From NCBI RefSeq assembly GCF_000265205.3, contig NC_018000.1:248001-312000 (forward strand): a stretch of 64,000 nucleotides of DNA, given 5' to 3'. Under the pieces are notes generated by a model, which worked only from the letters and a program-made list of their open reading frames with translations, did not search any database and was not told the origin of the DNA. Positions 52,715 through 63,731 of the stretch are shown one piece after another. Each line of letters begins with the position of its first letter. Within the stretch, counting starts at the first letter, position 1. The DNA is from Sinorhizobium fredii USDA 257. GTDB lineage: Bacteria; Pseudomonadota; Alphaproteobacteria; Rhizobiales; Rhizobiaceae. A program made the translations under genes and the position numbers.

Positions 52715-53965
52715 ATGGCTCCGGTTATACTTGTCACATTTGCAGGCAGACAGAAGAGGATGGAAATCCTCACCCGCTACATCCATTCCGCCCTGGATGC
52801 CGGGATAATTGATGAATGGCATGTCTGGGATTTCACCCGCTCGCAACAGGATCATGAGTGGGTGACGCGCGAATTCGGACCCGTCCGCTATATGGGTTCC
52901 GCTGCGCCCTATCAGTCCAACGGATCGGTAGCTCCCAATCAAGCGCTGCGCCTCAGCGCGACGATCACCAACGACCTTCATATCGCCATCGTTCCGAACG
53001 GCAGCGAAGACTATTTCGAACTGGTTGTCGGCGGTTGGAGCAACTCGCATTCCGTATTGCGGAAACTGCCGCTGAGCCAGCTCAAGAGTTTCGATCGCAA
53101 TGATGTCCCGGCCCTGTGGAGCCGACCCACCCCCGGCATCCTGTCGCCAGGCACTGCCAATCAGATTGTTCTCAGCATCGATGCGGCAGGTGTTCCCTCC
53201 CTCCATGTCAACAACGTGGCGATCGGCCGCTGGAGCGAGCTGGACCTGTCGTCCGGCGCGTCCGTCATGGTCCGCGGCGGCTGGGGTGCCGACCTGGAGC
53301 TCGGCAATGTACGGTCGCGGATACAGCGGTTCGTCGGCAATCCGAACGAGCAGATGCCCTATTGGCAGGCCTATGATTACTACGCCAAGCGGCTGAAAAC
53401 CTTTTCGGATTCCATATTCCTGAAATGCGACGACGACATCGTCTATATGGATCTCGAAAAGCTCAGCGATTTCATCGAATTCAGGCGAACCAATCCGAAA
53501 TATATCGTTGTTTCCGCCAATGTGGTGAACAACGGGGTTTGCGCCCACTGGCAGCAGGTGGCGGGCTCCATTCCCGAAGGGGTTGGCCATTTTGAACGGC
53601 CGCCGGGCGGGTTTGGCGGTAGCCTCTGGCAGAGCGCGCAACGGGCCAACGAGCTGCACGACTATTTCCTGCAGACCAACAGCAAGCATCTGCCTTTGCC
53701 GAGCAGGGTGATCGAGTGGACTGAACGCCAGTCGATCAACTTCATCGCCTGGCTGGGCAAGGACCTCGTGCATATGGCCCTGCCGAAGGGCGATGACGAA
53801 CGCGCGCTTACGGTCGATCTGCCGATGCTGCTCGAGCGACCCACGGCGATCTACTCGGACTTCACCGTCAGCCATTTGAGCTTCGGACCCCAGGAGCAGG
53901 GCCTGGCCTTGGATCGCTTGATCGACGCCTATGACGAGCTGATGCGCAGCGCGCTCGCTGCGTAA
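52715..53965 (+). CDS. Glycosyltransferase with embedded Methyltransf_FA-like domain
   Basis: 416 residues in a bipartite layout. The N-terminal VILVTFAGRQKRMEILTRYI and EWHVWDFTRSQQD, with FLKCDDDIVYMDLEKL near residue 240 (an Asp triplet suited to metal and nucleotide-sugar binding), look like a GT-A fold. Between them, at about residues 75-205, lies a beta-sandwich resembling the farnesoic-acid-methyltransferase domain (HIAIVPNGSEDYFELVVGGW, then SNSHSVLRK). That domain likely binds carbohydrate. The gene is 30 bp after the GT41 gene and 48 bp before the mutase gene, so it is co-transcribed. Donor and acceptor are unknown. Confidence 0.75.
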   Translation: MAPVILVTFAGRQKRMEILTRYIHSALDAGIIDEWHVWDFTRSQQDHEWVTREFGPVRYMGSAAPYQSNGSVAPNQALRLSATITNDLHIAIVPNGSEDYFELVVGGWSNSHSVLRKLPLSQLKSFDRNDVPALWSRPTPGILSPGTANQIVLSIDAAGVPSLHVNNVAIGRWSELDLSSGASVMVRGGWGADLELGNVRSRIQRFVGNPNEQMPYWQAYDYYAKRLKTFSDSIFLKCDDDIVYMDLEKLSDFIEFRRTNPKYIVVSANVVNNGVCAHWQQVAGSIPEGVGHFERPPGGFGGSLWQSAQRANELHDYFLQTNSKHLPLPSRVIEWTERQSINFIAWLGKDLVHMALPKGDDERALTVDLPMLLERPTAIYSDFTVSHLSFGPQEQGLALDRLIDAYDELMRSALAA

Positions 53966-55171
<1,206 letters not shown>

Positions 55172-55606
55172 TCGTCGTTGTTGCGGACCAGCGCCATCGA
55201 ACCGCCTCGATATGCTCGCGACCCGATCGGCAGACGCTCCGGTCGGAAAGTGAATTATGCGAGCGGGAACGGACGATAAGTCGTTCCGCAATGGGGTCGC
55301 CGCGCGGACCGCTCCGGCGCAACGAAGACGTGATCATGTTGAAGGTCAGACAGACGCAAGGTTGCTGACTATTATCAACGGCAGCTTATTCCCAAAGCAG
55401 CCATGAGATCGCCCATGCCGGTATCCGGACGTTTCCCTTCCACAGCTCGCAATTCGAACGAGGGCCGGGCCTTCTGACGACGGCGATCTCGGCGTCCGTC
55501 CGGACCTACCTTCAGCGGGGAGGGGCCGGAGGTTGCAGGAACGACTGCTCTTTCTGGGCGGTCGTTGGCAGATAGAGACCAATTAGGCCCAAGGTTTTTT
55601 TCACGC
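55172..55606. promoter_or_regulatory. Intergenic region upstream of giant protein 2
   Basis: 435 bp with no gene. The frame of the giant gene is open a little upstream (to 55565), but the homologous N-terminus MTSIISSLS begins at 55607, preceded by AAGG at 55591-55594. It probably holds an independent promoter. Confidence 0.5.
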
Positions 55607-58600
55607 ATGACCTCCATCATTTCGTCCCTGAGCCCCACTCTGATCAAATCCTATTCGACGGCGGCCGTGGCTGCCTGGACGACGGAAGACGTGGCCTCGT
55701 TGACGACGAAGCAGATCAGCGCGATGTCATCGGCTCAGATCGCCGCGCTGGACACGGAGGACGTCGATGTCCTCAGTTCCCGGCAGTTGGCCGCCATCTC
55801 CCCAAGCGCCGTCGTCGGTTTGACCCTGGAGCAACTCGCCGTCCTCGACCAATCCGACATCGAAAGCTTCGGCACGAGCCAAGTTGCGGCCCTCACGACG
55901 ACGCAGGTCGACGGTCTTTCGACGGACCAGGCGGAGGCGTTGAGTTCGACCCAGGTCGCGGTTTTTAGCGCGTTGCAGCTCTCGGTCATGAGCGAGGAAG
56001 ACCTGGCGACCTTCTCGACCGTCGACATCGCGGCCATCGGTGCGAAAGCCGTGTCAGGTCTGGCCACAGAGGTCATCGCATCCCTTTCCACGGATCAGAT
56101 TGCCGCCTTGAGCACCCGCGCCATCGCCGGCCTGACGGCCGCGCAGATCGCCGCCTTGTCCACCGATCAGATTGCCGCCTTGATGACAGCCCAGGTCGGT
56201 GCACTGAAGGCCTCGCAAATCGATGCCTTGGGCAGCGACGATATTGCCGCGCTTTCCACCGATCAGATTGCTGCGCTGAGCGCCTCGGCGATCTCGGGGC
56301 TTTCCACCAACCAGTTCGGCGTGTTGGCGATCGACCAGATCGAGGCACTGACCGTCTCACAGGTGAAGGCGCTGACCGCGGCGCAGCTCGGGTCCTTGGA
56401 GACGGACGGCATCGCGGCATTCTCGACTTCCGAAATCGCGGCGATCAACAAGGCCGTATGGGGCTTGACCACGGGTGCGATCGCTGCGCTCTCCACCGCA
56501 CAGATTGCCGCCCTGAACACGACTGCGGTCGCCAACCTGACGACCGCGCAGATGGCCGCCCTGTCGACCGATCAGGCCGAGGCGATGTCTGCCTTGCAGG
56601 TGAAGGCGCTGAATTCGAGGCAGCTTGCGGCGCTCGGGACCGACGGCATCGCGACATTCTCGACTGCCGAAATCGCGGCGATCACCAATCTGGCCATCAA
56701 GGGAGTGAGTACGGAAGCCATCGCTGCGCTTTCGACCGCTCAGGTTGCTGCCCTGAGCACCAGTGCCATTTCGGGCCTGACCACCGCCCAGAGCGACGCC
56801 TTGTCCTCCGACCAGACCGCGGTCCTTTCCGCCGCACAGCTCAGGACATTGAGTTCGGCGCAAGTCGCCGCCTTCGGCACGGACGATCTTGCGGCCTTGT
56901 CCACCGATCAGGTCGCGGCGCTCAGCACGAAGGGCGTCCTGGGCCTGACAACCGATCAGATCGCTGCGTTGTCGACCGACCAGATCGAGGCTCTGTCCGT
57001 GACACAGGTGAAGGTCCTGAACGCGCGACAGATTGCGGCCCTGGGGACCGACGGGTTGGCTATGTTCTCGACCGGCGACATCGCCGCGATCAGCAACAAA
57101 GCCATACTGGGATTGGATGCGGAGGTCATCGCGTCCCTGTCCACCGATCAGATTGCGGCCTTGAGCACGAGTGCGATCGCCAGCCTGTCGAGCACCCAGA
57201 TCGCCGGCCTGTCGACCGCCCAGGCAGAAGCTTTGTCCGTCTCGCAGGTGAAGGCACTGAGCTCGACACAGCTCGCCGCTCTTGGAGAAGAGGGCGTAGC
57301 GACGTTCTCGACCGCCGAGATGGCGGCAATTACCAACAAAGGCGCCCCGGGCGTCAGCGTGGACGCCATTGCAGCGCTTTCCACCGCTCAAATCGCCGCG
57401 CTCAGCACGAGTGCGGTCGCGAGCCTGACCACCGCACAGATCGCCGCCTTGTCGACCGACCAGACCGCGGCCCTGTCCACCGCGCAGCTTAAAGCGCTGA
57501 GTTCGACGCAAATCGCCGCCTTGAACACGGACAACGTCGCGGCTTTGACCACGGCTCAGGTCGCGGCGCTCGGCACGAAGGCTGTCGCCGGCCTGACCGC
57601 CGACCAGATCGAAGCCTTGTCCTCCGATCAGGTCGGGGCTCTCTCCACTGCACAGGTTGCCGCCCTCGGCTCCGAGCAGCTTGCCGTCCTCAGTGCGGAG
57701 GACATAGCGGCATTCTCGACCGCCGATATCGCGGCGATCAATTCGAGCGCCGTTGCCGGATTGTCGGCAGATCTCATCGAGGCCCTCACCACGAACCAGA
57801 TCGTGGCGCTGACCACGAAGGGCGTCGCTCACCTCAGCACCGACCAGATCGACGCCCTGTCCAGCGACCAGATTGCAGCCCTCTCCTCCACGCAGGTTGC
57901 CGTTCTCAGCTCCACCCAGCTCTCGGCCCTCGAGCCAGAGGACATAGAGGCGTTCTCGACCGCCGATATTGCCGCAATCGGCTCGAAGGCCATTTCGGGC
58001 TTGTCGGAGGATGTCGTCGCGGCCCTGTCCTCCACGCAGATTGCCGCGCTCAGCACCGCCGGCATCGCGGGCCTGAGCACGGACCAGATGGCCACGCTGA
58101 GCTCCGACCAGGTCGTCGCTTTGAGCACCAAACAGATTGCCGCGCTGAAATCGACGCAAGTCGCCGCCTTGAGCACGGAGACTGTCGCGGCCCTGTCCTC
58201 GGACATGATCGCCGCGCTCGGCACCGCCGGCATCAGCGAGCTGACCTCTGACCAGGTCGAGGCCCTGTCCACGGACCAGATCGTCGCGCTGAGCACCAAG
58301 CAGGTCGCCGCGTTGACGTCGGCGCAAATTGCCGCCCTGGACACGAGCGACATCGAGGCCTTCTCGACCGACCAGATCGCGGCGTTGAGCACAACGGCGA
58401 TCACCGGGCTGAGCACAAAGCAAATCGTGGCCTTGAGCACCGACCAGATGGAGGCCCTGACCGCCGCCCAGGTCGGAGCCCTAAGTTCGACTCAGATCGG
58501 AGCCCTGGGGACGGAGGACATAGCGGTCTTCTCGACCAAGGACATTGCGGCGATCAGCGCGAGCGCCATGACGGGACTGTCCACGGCTGTCATTGCTGCC

Positions 58601-61600
58601 CTTTCCACCGATGAGATCGCTCTCCTGAGCACGACGGGTATTGCCGGCCTGAGCAGCGCGCAGTTGAACGTGCTCAGCAGCAGCCAGTTCGCCGCCTTGA
58701 GCACCAAGCAGGTGGCGGCGCTGGGCTCGGCGCAGGTCGCCGCCCTGGGCACGGACGACCTTGCGGGTCTCTCGACCGATCAGATCGCAGCTTTGAGTGT
58801 CACTGCCGTCGCAGGACTGACCACCAGGCAGCTCGTCGCCTTGAGCACCGATCAAGTCGAAGCCCTGACTTCGACCCAGGTCGGCGCTCTGAGTGCGACG
58901 CAGCTTGTAGTCCTGGGGACGGAAGACATTGCGGTCTTCTCGACCAAGGACATCGCGGCCATCAGTTCGAGTGCCATTTCGAGCCTCTCCACGGCCGCCG
59001 TCTCGGCCCTCTCGACGGATCGGGTTGCGGCCCTGAGCACGGCCGGCATTGCCGGCCTGAGCAGCGCACAGGTCAACGCGCTCAGTACCAGCCAGCTCGC
59101 CGCCTTGAGCACCAAGCAGGTTGCCGCCCTGAGTTCGACGCAAGTCACCGCCTTGGGCACAAGCGATATCACGGCCCTCTCGACCGATCAGATCGGGGCC
59201 TTGGGCACGGCTGCCATGGCGGGACTGACCACGAAGCAGCTCGCTGCCTTGAGCACGGATCAGCTAGAGGCTCTGACCGCGGCGCAGGTCGGCGCCCTGA
59301 GCTCGACGCAGCTTGCAGTCCTGGGGACGGAAGACGTGGCGGTCTTCTCGATCAAGGACATTGCTGCCATCAGCGCGAGTGCCATAGCGGGACTGTCCAC
59401 GTCTGCCGTCGCTTCCCTTTCGACCGATCAGATCGCAGCCTTGAGCGCCACGGCCGTCGCCGGACTGACCACCAAGCAGATCGCTGTTCTGAACTCCGAC
59501 CAGATTGCCGCCTTGTCGACCGACCAGATTGGCGGGCTGACGTCGCAGCAAATCTCCGCGCTTGATGCGGACGATATAACGGCGCTGTCGGTCGAGGACA
59601 TTGCGGCGATCGGCGCGGATCTCGTTTCCGGCCTTTCGACGGATGTCATAGCTGCCTTCTCCGCCGGTCAGATCGCTGCGTTGAGCACGGCTGCCGTTGC
59701 GGCGCTGAGCACCAAGCAGGTCGATGCCTTGAACAGCGATCAGCTTGCGGCCTTGACCACGGCCCAGATGGGGGCGCTCACGTCCAGACAGGTCGACGTG
59801 TTGAGCACGGACGACGTCGCGGCGCTCTCGACCGACCAGATCGCCGCCTTGAGCGCGGGCGGCGTTGTCGGTCTGAGCACGGCGGATATTTCCATCCTGA
59901 GCGCGGACCAGGTCGATGCCTTGACGACGGACCAGATCGCCGCGCTCGGCTCCAAGCAAATCGCTGCGCTGAGCACGCACGACATTGCAGGCTTCTCGAC
60001 GGCGGAGATCGCGGCTCTCAGTTCAAGCGCCGTGGCGGGACTGTCCACGGATACGATTGCGGCGCTTTCGGCGGAACAGATCGCGGCTTTGAGCACGGCC
60101 GGCGTCGCCGGTCTTACGACGGCCCAAATGAGTACGTTGAGCACCGACCAGATCGCAGCCCTGTCGACCGAACAGGTCGCTGTCCTCAGCTCCAAGCAGG
60201 CGGCGGCCCTGGGCACCGAGGACATTGCGGCCTTCTCGGCGGACCAGATTGCCGCGCTTGGCACGGCTGGCATTGCGGTCCTTTCCACGGCACAGATCGA
60301 TGCGCTGAGCGCCGAGCAGCTCGCGGCCCTGACCTCAGAACAGGTCGCGGCGCTGAGTTCGACGCAGATCGCGGCGCTGAGCACGGAGGATCTCGCGACC
60401 TTCTCGACCGCGGATATCGCGGCGATCAGTTCGGATGCCGTAGCGGGGTTGTCTACGGACATGATAGCAGCGCTTTCGGCGGATCAGATCGCTGCCTTGA
60501 GCGCGGACGGCGTCGCAGACCTTTCCACCGCCCAGCTCAACGCCTTGAGCGCCGACCAGCTCGAGGCCCTGTCGACCGACCAGATCGCTGCTCTCAGGTC
60601 CAAGCAGGTGGCGGCGCTGGGCACCGACGACATTGCGGCTCTTTCGACGGAACAGATTGCCACACTGAGCACGGCGGGCGTTGCGGCGCTTTCGACCATG
60701 CAGATCCAGGCGCTGAGCGCCGATCAGCTCGAGGCTCTGACCATGAGTCAGATCGCGGTGATGAGTTCGACGCAGATTGCGGTGCTGAGCACGGACGATC
60801 TGGAGAGCTTTTCGAGCGCGGATATCGGGGCGATCAGCTCGGGCGCCGTGGCGGGATTGTCCACGGACACGATCGCAGCGCTTTCGGCGGATCAGATTGC
60901 CGCCTTGAGCGCGGCGGGCGTCGCCGGTCTTTCCACCATCCAGATCCAGGCGTTGAGCACCGCCCAGATCGAGGCACTGTCGACCGACCAGATCGCAGCC
61001 CTGAACTCCAAGCAGGTGGCGGTGCTGGGAACGGACGACATCGCGATTCTCTCGACGGACCAGATTGCCGCGCTGGGTGCGGCAGCGTTTGCAAGCCTTT
61101 CCACCGCCCAGATCGACACGCTGAACGCCGATCAGCTCGAGGCCCTGACCTCGGCCCAGGTGGCGGTGATGAGTTCGACGCAGATCGCGGCGCTGAGTAC
61201 GGACGATCTGGAAAGCTTCTCGACCGAGGATATCGCAGCGATCAGTTCGCGTGCCGTGGCGGGATTGTCCACCGACACGATAGCGGCGCTTTCGGAAGAT
61301 CAGATCGCGGCGCTGGGCACGGGTGGCATCGCCGGCCTTTCAACGGCCCAGATCAACGCCTTGAACATCGACCAGGTCGAGGCTCTCACCTCGTTCCAGA
61401 TTGCCGCACTGAGTTCGAAGCAGATCGCCGTTCTCGGCACGGATGATCTGGAGACCTTCTCGACGGATGAAATAGCGGCGATCAGTTCGACTGCCGTGTT
61501 GGGGCTCTCCACAGACACCATCGCTGCGCTTTCGGTCGATCAGATCGGGGCCTTGAGCTCGGCCGGCATATCAGGCCTTTCCACCGCCCAGATCAACGCG

Positions 61601-62683
61601 CTGAGCACCGACCAGATCGAGGGCCTGTCAACGGCGCAGATCAGCGGTCTCGGCTCCAAGCAAGTGGCGGCACTAAGCACCGACGATCTCGCGGTACTCT
61701 CGACGGCGCAGATTGCCGCTTTGAGCACGGCGGGCGTTGCCGGCCTCGGCAGCGATCAGGTCAGGGCCCTGAGCGACGATCAGGTCGACGCCCTTACCAC
61801 CGTGCAGATCGCCGCCATGAGCTCGGATGCGCTGTCGGGGCTGAGCACGGATGACCTGGAAGGCTTCTCGGCCGACGAGCTTGCGGCGATCAGCTCGGCC
61901 GCCATCAGCGGGCTGCCCACGGAGTTCATTGCCGGGCTCTCCACCGCCGAGATTGCCGCCTTGGGCACCGCCAGCATTGCGGGCCTGAGCAGCGCCCAGA
62001 TCGGAGCGATGAGCGCCGAGCAGATCGATTCGCTGTCCACGGATCAGATTGCCGCCTTGAGTGCGGACGGGCTTGCGGGTCTCACCACCGAGGATCTCGC
62101 AACGTTCGAGACCGAGGAGCTGCAGGCGATCAACGCGGCTGCCATAAAGGGATTGTCGACGAGTTTTGTCGCAGCGCTCTCCACCGACGAGATCGCAGTC
62201 TTGAGAGCAAGCCAGGTCGGCGCGTTGAGCTACAACCAGGTGGCGGCGATGAGCACCACCCAGATCGCGACCTTGTCCACCGCGCAGATCAGTGCCCTGA
62301 ACGCCATACAGGCCGCGGCCCTGGGGACGGACGACATCGCCCAGCTCTCCACCGATCATATCGTCGCCTTGAGCACGAGCGCGGTCTCGGGGTTGACCGC
62401 CAGGGTCGTCGTCGCCTTGACGACAGACCAGGCCGAGGCTTTGACGACAGTTCAGGTCGGTGCGATGACCTCGGCGCAGGTCGCGGCATTGGAGACCGAC
62501 GATCTGGCAACCTTCTCAGCGGAAGATGTCGCCTCGTTCAGCGCATCCGGTGTGGCGGGCCTGTCCACAGAAGACATCGGGAATCTGTCTAGCACGCAAC
62601 TGAACGCCTTGATGGACTCCCAGATGGACGCTCTGAGCTCCGATCAGATAGCGGCAGTGATTGCGGCCTATCTGTCGACCTAA
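55607..62683 (+). CDS. Giant octad-repeat protein 2 (2358 aa)
   Basis: 2358 residues from ATG 55607, paralogous to the giant at 44835-49898. The N-termini match (MTSIISSLSPTLIKS versus MTSIISSLSVNQIKS), as does the block AALDTED, and the C-termini end in IAAYLST versus IAAYQAI. The body is octads such as A-A-L-S-T-D-Q-I, with recurrent blocks EDIAAFSTADIAAI and TGL/AGLSTD. Octads are less regular here, so the higher-order unit is blurred. A few Arg, Pro and Trp occur; Cys appears absent. It begins 435 bp after glf on the same strand. No sorting signal was seen. I infer a large surface or matrix protein and a glycosylation substrate. Confidence 0.87.
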   Translation: MTSIISSLSPTLIKSYSTAAVAAWTTEDVASLTTKQISAMSSAQIAALDTEDVDVLSSRQLAAISPSAVVGLTLEQLAVLDQSDIESFGTSQVAALTTTQVDGLSTDQAEALSSTQVAVFSALQLSVMSEEDLATFSTVDIAAIGAKAVSGLATEVIASLSTDQIAALSTRAIAGLTAAQIAALSTDQIAALMTAQVGALKASQIDALGSDDIAALSTDQIAALSASAISGLSTNQFGVLAIDQIEALTVSQVKALTAAQLGSLETDGIAAFSTSEIAAINKAVWGLTTGAIAALSTAQIAALNTTAVANLTTAQMAALSTDQAEAMSALQVKALNSRQLAALGTDGIATFSTAEIAAITNLAIKGVSTEAIAALSTAQVAALSTSAISGLTTAQSDALSSDQTAVLSAAQLRTLSSAQVAAFGTDDLAALSTDQVAALSTKGVLGLTTDQIAALSTDQIEALSVTQVKVLNARQIAALGTDGLAMFSTGDIAAISNKAILGLDAEVIASLSTDQIAALSTSAIASLSSTQIAGLSTAQAEALSVSQVKALSSTQLAALGEEGVATFSTAEMAAITNKGAPGVSVDAIAALSTAQIAALSTSAVASLTTAQIAALSTDQTAALSTAQLKALSSTQIAALNTDNVAALTTAQVAALGTKAVAGLTADQIEALSSDQVGALSTAQVAALGSEQLAVLSAEDIAAFSTADIAAINSSAVAGLSADLIEALTTNQIVALTTKGVAHLSTDQIDALSSDQIAALSSTQVAVLSSTQLSALEPEDIEAFSTADIAAIGSKAISGLSEDVVAALSSTQIAALSTAGIAGLSTDQMATLSSDQVVALSTKQIAALKSTQVAALSTETVAALSSDMIAALGTAGISELTSDQVEALSTDQIVALSTKQVAALTSAQIAALDTSDIEAFSTDQIAALSTTAITGLSTKQIVALSTDQMEALTAAQVGALSSTQIGALGTEDIAVFSTKDIAAISASAMTGLSTAVIAALSTDEIALLSTTGIAGLSSAQLNVLSSSQFAALSTKQVAALGSAQVAALGTDDLAGLSTDQIAALSVTAVAGLTTRQLVALSTDQVEALTSTQVGALSATQLVVLGTEDIAVFSTKDIAAISSSAISSLSTAAVSALSTDRVAALSTAGIAGLSSAQVNALSTSQLAALSTKQVAALSSTQVTALGTSDITALSTDQIGALGTAAMAGLTTKQLAALSTDQLEALTAAQVGALSSTQLAVLGTEDVAVFSIKDIAAISASAIAGLSTSAVASLSTDQIAALSATAVAGLTTKQIAVLNSDQIAALSTDQIGGLTSQQISALDADDITALSVEDIAAIGADLVSGLSTDVIAAFSAGQIAALSTAAVAALSTKQVDALNSDQLAALTTAQMGALTSRQVDVLSTDDVAALSTDQIAALSAGGVVGLSTADISILSADQVDALTTDQIAALGSKQIAALSTHDIAGFSTAEIAALSSSAVAGLSTDTIAALSAEQIAALSTAGVAGLTTAQMSTLSTDQIAALSTEQVAVLSSKQAAALGTEDIAAFSADQIAALGTAGIAVLSTAQIDALSAEQLAALTSEQVAALSSTQIAALSTEDLATFSTADIAAISSDAVAGLSTDMIAALSADQIAALSADGVADLSTAQLNALSADQLEALSTDQIAALRSKQVAALGTDDIAALSTEQIATLSTAGVAALSTMQIQALSADQLEALTMSQIAVMSSTQIAVLSTDDLESFSSADIGAISSGAVAGLSTDTIAALSADQIAALSAAGVAGLSTIQIQALSTAQIEALSTDQIAALNSKQVAVLGTDDIAILSTDQIAALGAAAFASLSTAQIDTLNADQLEALTSAQVAVMSSTQIAALSTDDLESFSTEDIAAISSRAVAGLSTDTIAALSEDQIAALGTGGIAGLSTAQINALNIDQVEALTSFQIAALSSKQIAVLGTDDLETFSTDEIAAISSTAVLGLSTDTIAALSVDQIGALSSAGISGLSTAQINALSTDQIEGLSTAQISGLGSKQVAALSTDDLAVLSTAQIAALSTAGVAGLGSDQVRALSDDQVDALTTVQIAAMSSDALSGLSTDDLEGFSADELAAISSAAISGLPTEFIAGLSTAEIAALGTASIAGLSSAQIGAMSAEQIDSLSTDQIAALSADGLAGLTTEDLATFETEELQAINAAAIKGLSTSFVAALSTDEIAVLRASQVGALSYNQVAAMSTTQIATLSTAQISALNAIQAAALGTDDIAQLSTDHIVALSTSAVSGLTARVVVALTTDQAEALTTVQVGAMTSAQVAALETDDLATFSAEDVASFSASGVAGLSTEDIGNLSSTQLNALMDSQMDALSSDQIAAVIAAYLST
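55700..62560 (+). repeat. Octad repeat array encoding giant protein 2
   Basis: A 24-bp periodic array, about 280 octads long, more diverged than in giant protein 1. Antisense frames are again largely free of stops, an artefact of codon choice in the repeats. Confidence 0.82.
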
Positions 62684-62684
62684 A

Positions 62685-63731
62685 CTAACGCCGGCCGGGC
62701 GCTGCGTTACGGGCGGCAGCGAGCTGCTTGCGCGCCGCCGCCGGGGTGATCGAGAAGGCCTTCCGGAATTTGCGGATGAAGTGCGAGACGTTCTCAAAGC
62801 CGGTTTCCAGCGCGATATCGATCAGCGGCTTGTCGGTAGAGGCAACGAGGCGCATCGCGGCGTCGAGGCGAAGCTTCAGATAGACGGATATCGGCGTCGC
62901 CCCGAGCTCGTTCTGGAACAGGCGCTCCAGTTGCCGGCGCGAGATGCCGAGCACATTCGCCACGTCGTCGATGCCGATGAGATCTTCCAGATGCTGCTCC
63001 ATGACCATCAGCGCAAGGCTGATCCGCTTGTCCTGGACCGGCACGGGGCCGAGCGGATTTCGCGGCTGCATCTCGCTCGCCTCGCGGCGACGCGTGATCT
63101 GCATGATTTCGAGCGCATTGCGTTCGGCGTCTTCGCCGACGTGCCTCCTGATCAGGTAGGTTGCGAGGTCGGCGACGCTGCTGCCGCCGGCGCAGGTGAT
63201 GATCTTTGCATCTTCGACGAAGATCCGGTTCGAGGTGACCTCGATCGCGGGGAAGCGGGCGCGGAATTCGTTGTGATGCAGCCAGCTCACGCATGCGGCA
63301 TGGCCGTCGAGGACGCCGGCCTCGGCGAGAACGAAGCTCCCGGTGCAAACGCCGATGATCGGCACGCCCGCCCGTGCGGCGCGGTGCAGATAGTCGATCG
63401 TCTCCCGATCGAGCGGCTCGGCGACATTGAGCCTTCCGCCGACGACCGCGATGTAGCTGAATTCCGACGGTGGGCGAAGCGGCGCCGTCGGCGCCACCTG
63501 GATGCCGCAACTCGACATGACGAAGTTCCTGGTGCTCCCGAGCACCTCCCAGTCGCAATTCACGCGCCCCGACTTGTCCTCCACATCGCTTCCCAGGCGA
63601 AGGGCATCGACGAAGAGCGAGAAGGCGCTGAGCGTGAAGCTGCGCGCCAGAATGAATCCGACACGCAGCACACCGTTGTCCCTGAGGGTCTTTCCTGCTG
63701 CAGCTGTTGTTTCCGTGAGAGCCGTTCGCAA
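62685..63731 (-). CDS. AraC-family regulator with GATase1-like domain (GlxA/CdhR/GbdR type)
   Basis: 348 residues. The N-terminal DJ-1/PfpI-like domain includes FSYIAVVGGRLN and the elbow GVCTGSFVLAEAGVLDG with its Cys, then VSWLHHNEF. The C-terminal AraC domain has a first HTH (IDDVANVLGISRRQLERLF) and a second (IDIALETGFENVSHFIRKFR). Relatives regulate carnitine, choline/betaine or arginine catabolism. It is convergent with giant protein 2, ending one base past that gene, so there is no room for separate terminators. Confidence 0.9.
   Translation of the reverse strand: MRTALTETTAAAGKTLRDNGVLRVGFILARSFTLSAFSLFVDALRLGSDVEDKSGRVNCDWEVLGSTRNFVMSSCGIQVAPTAPLRPPSEFSYIAVVGGRLNVAEPLDRETIDYLHRAARAGVPIIGVCTGSFVLAEAGVLDGHAACVSWLHHNEFRARFPAIEVTSNRIFVEDAKIITCAGGSSVADLATYLIRRHVGEDAERNALEIMQITRRREASEMQPRNPLGPVPVQDKRISLALMVMEQHLEDLIGIDDVANVLGISRRQLERLFQNELGATPISVYLKLRLDAAMRLVASTDKPLIDIALETGFENVSHFIRKFRKAFSITPAAARKQLAAARNAAPGRR

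Noticed and set aside
56357..58423. 688-codon minus-strand frame opposite giant protein 2
   Set aside because: Same shadow effect as above; its composition is unlike real proteins and its ends do not match any gene border.
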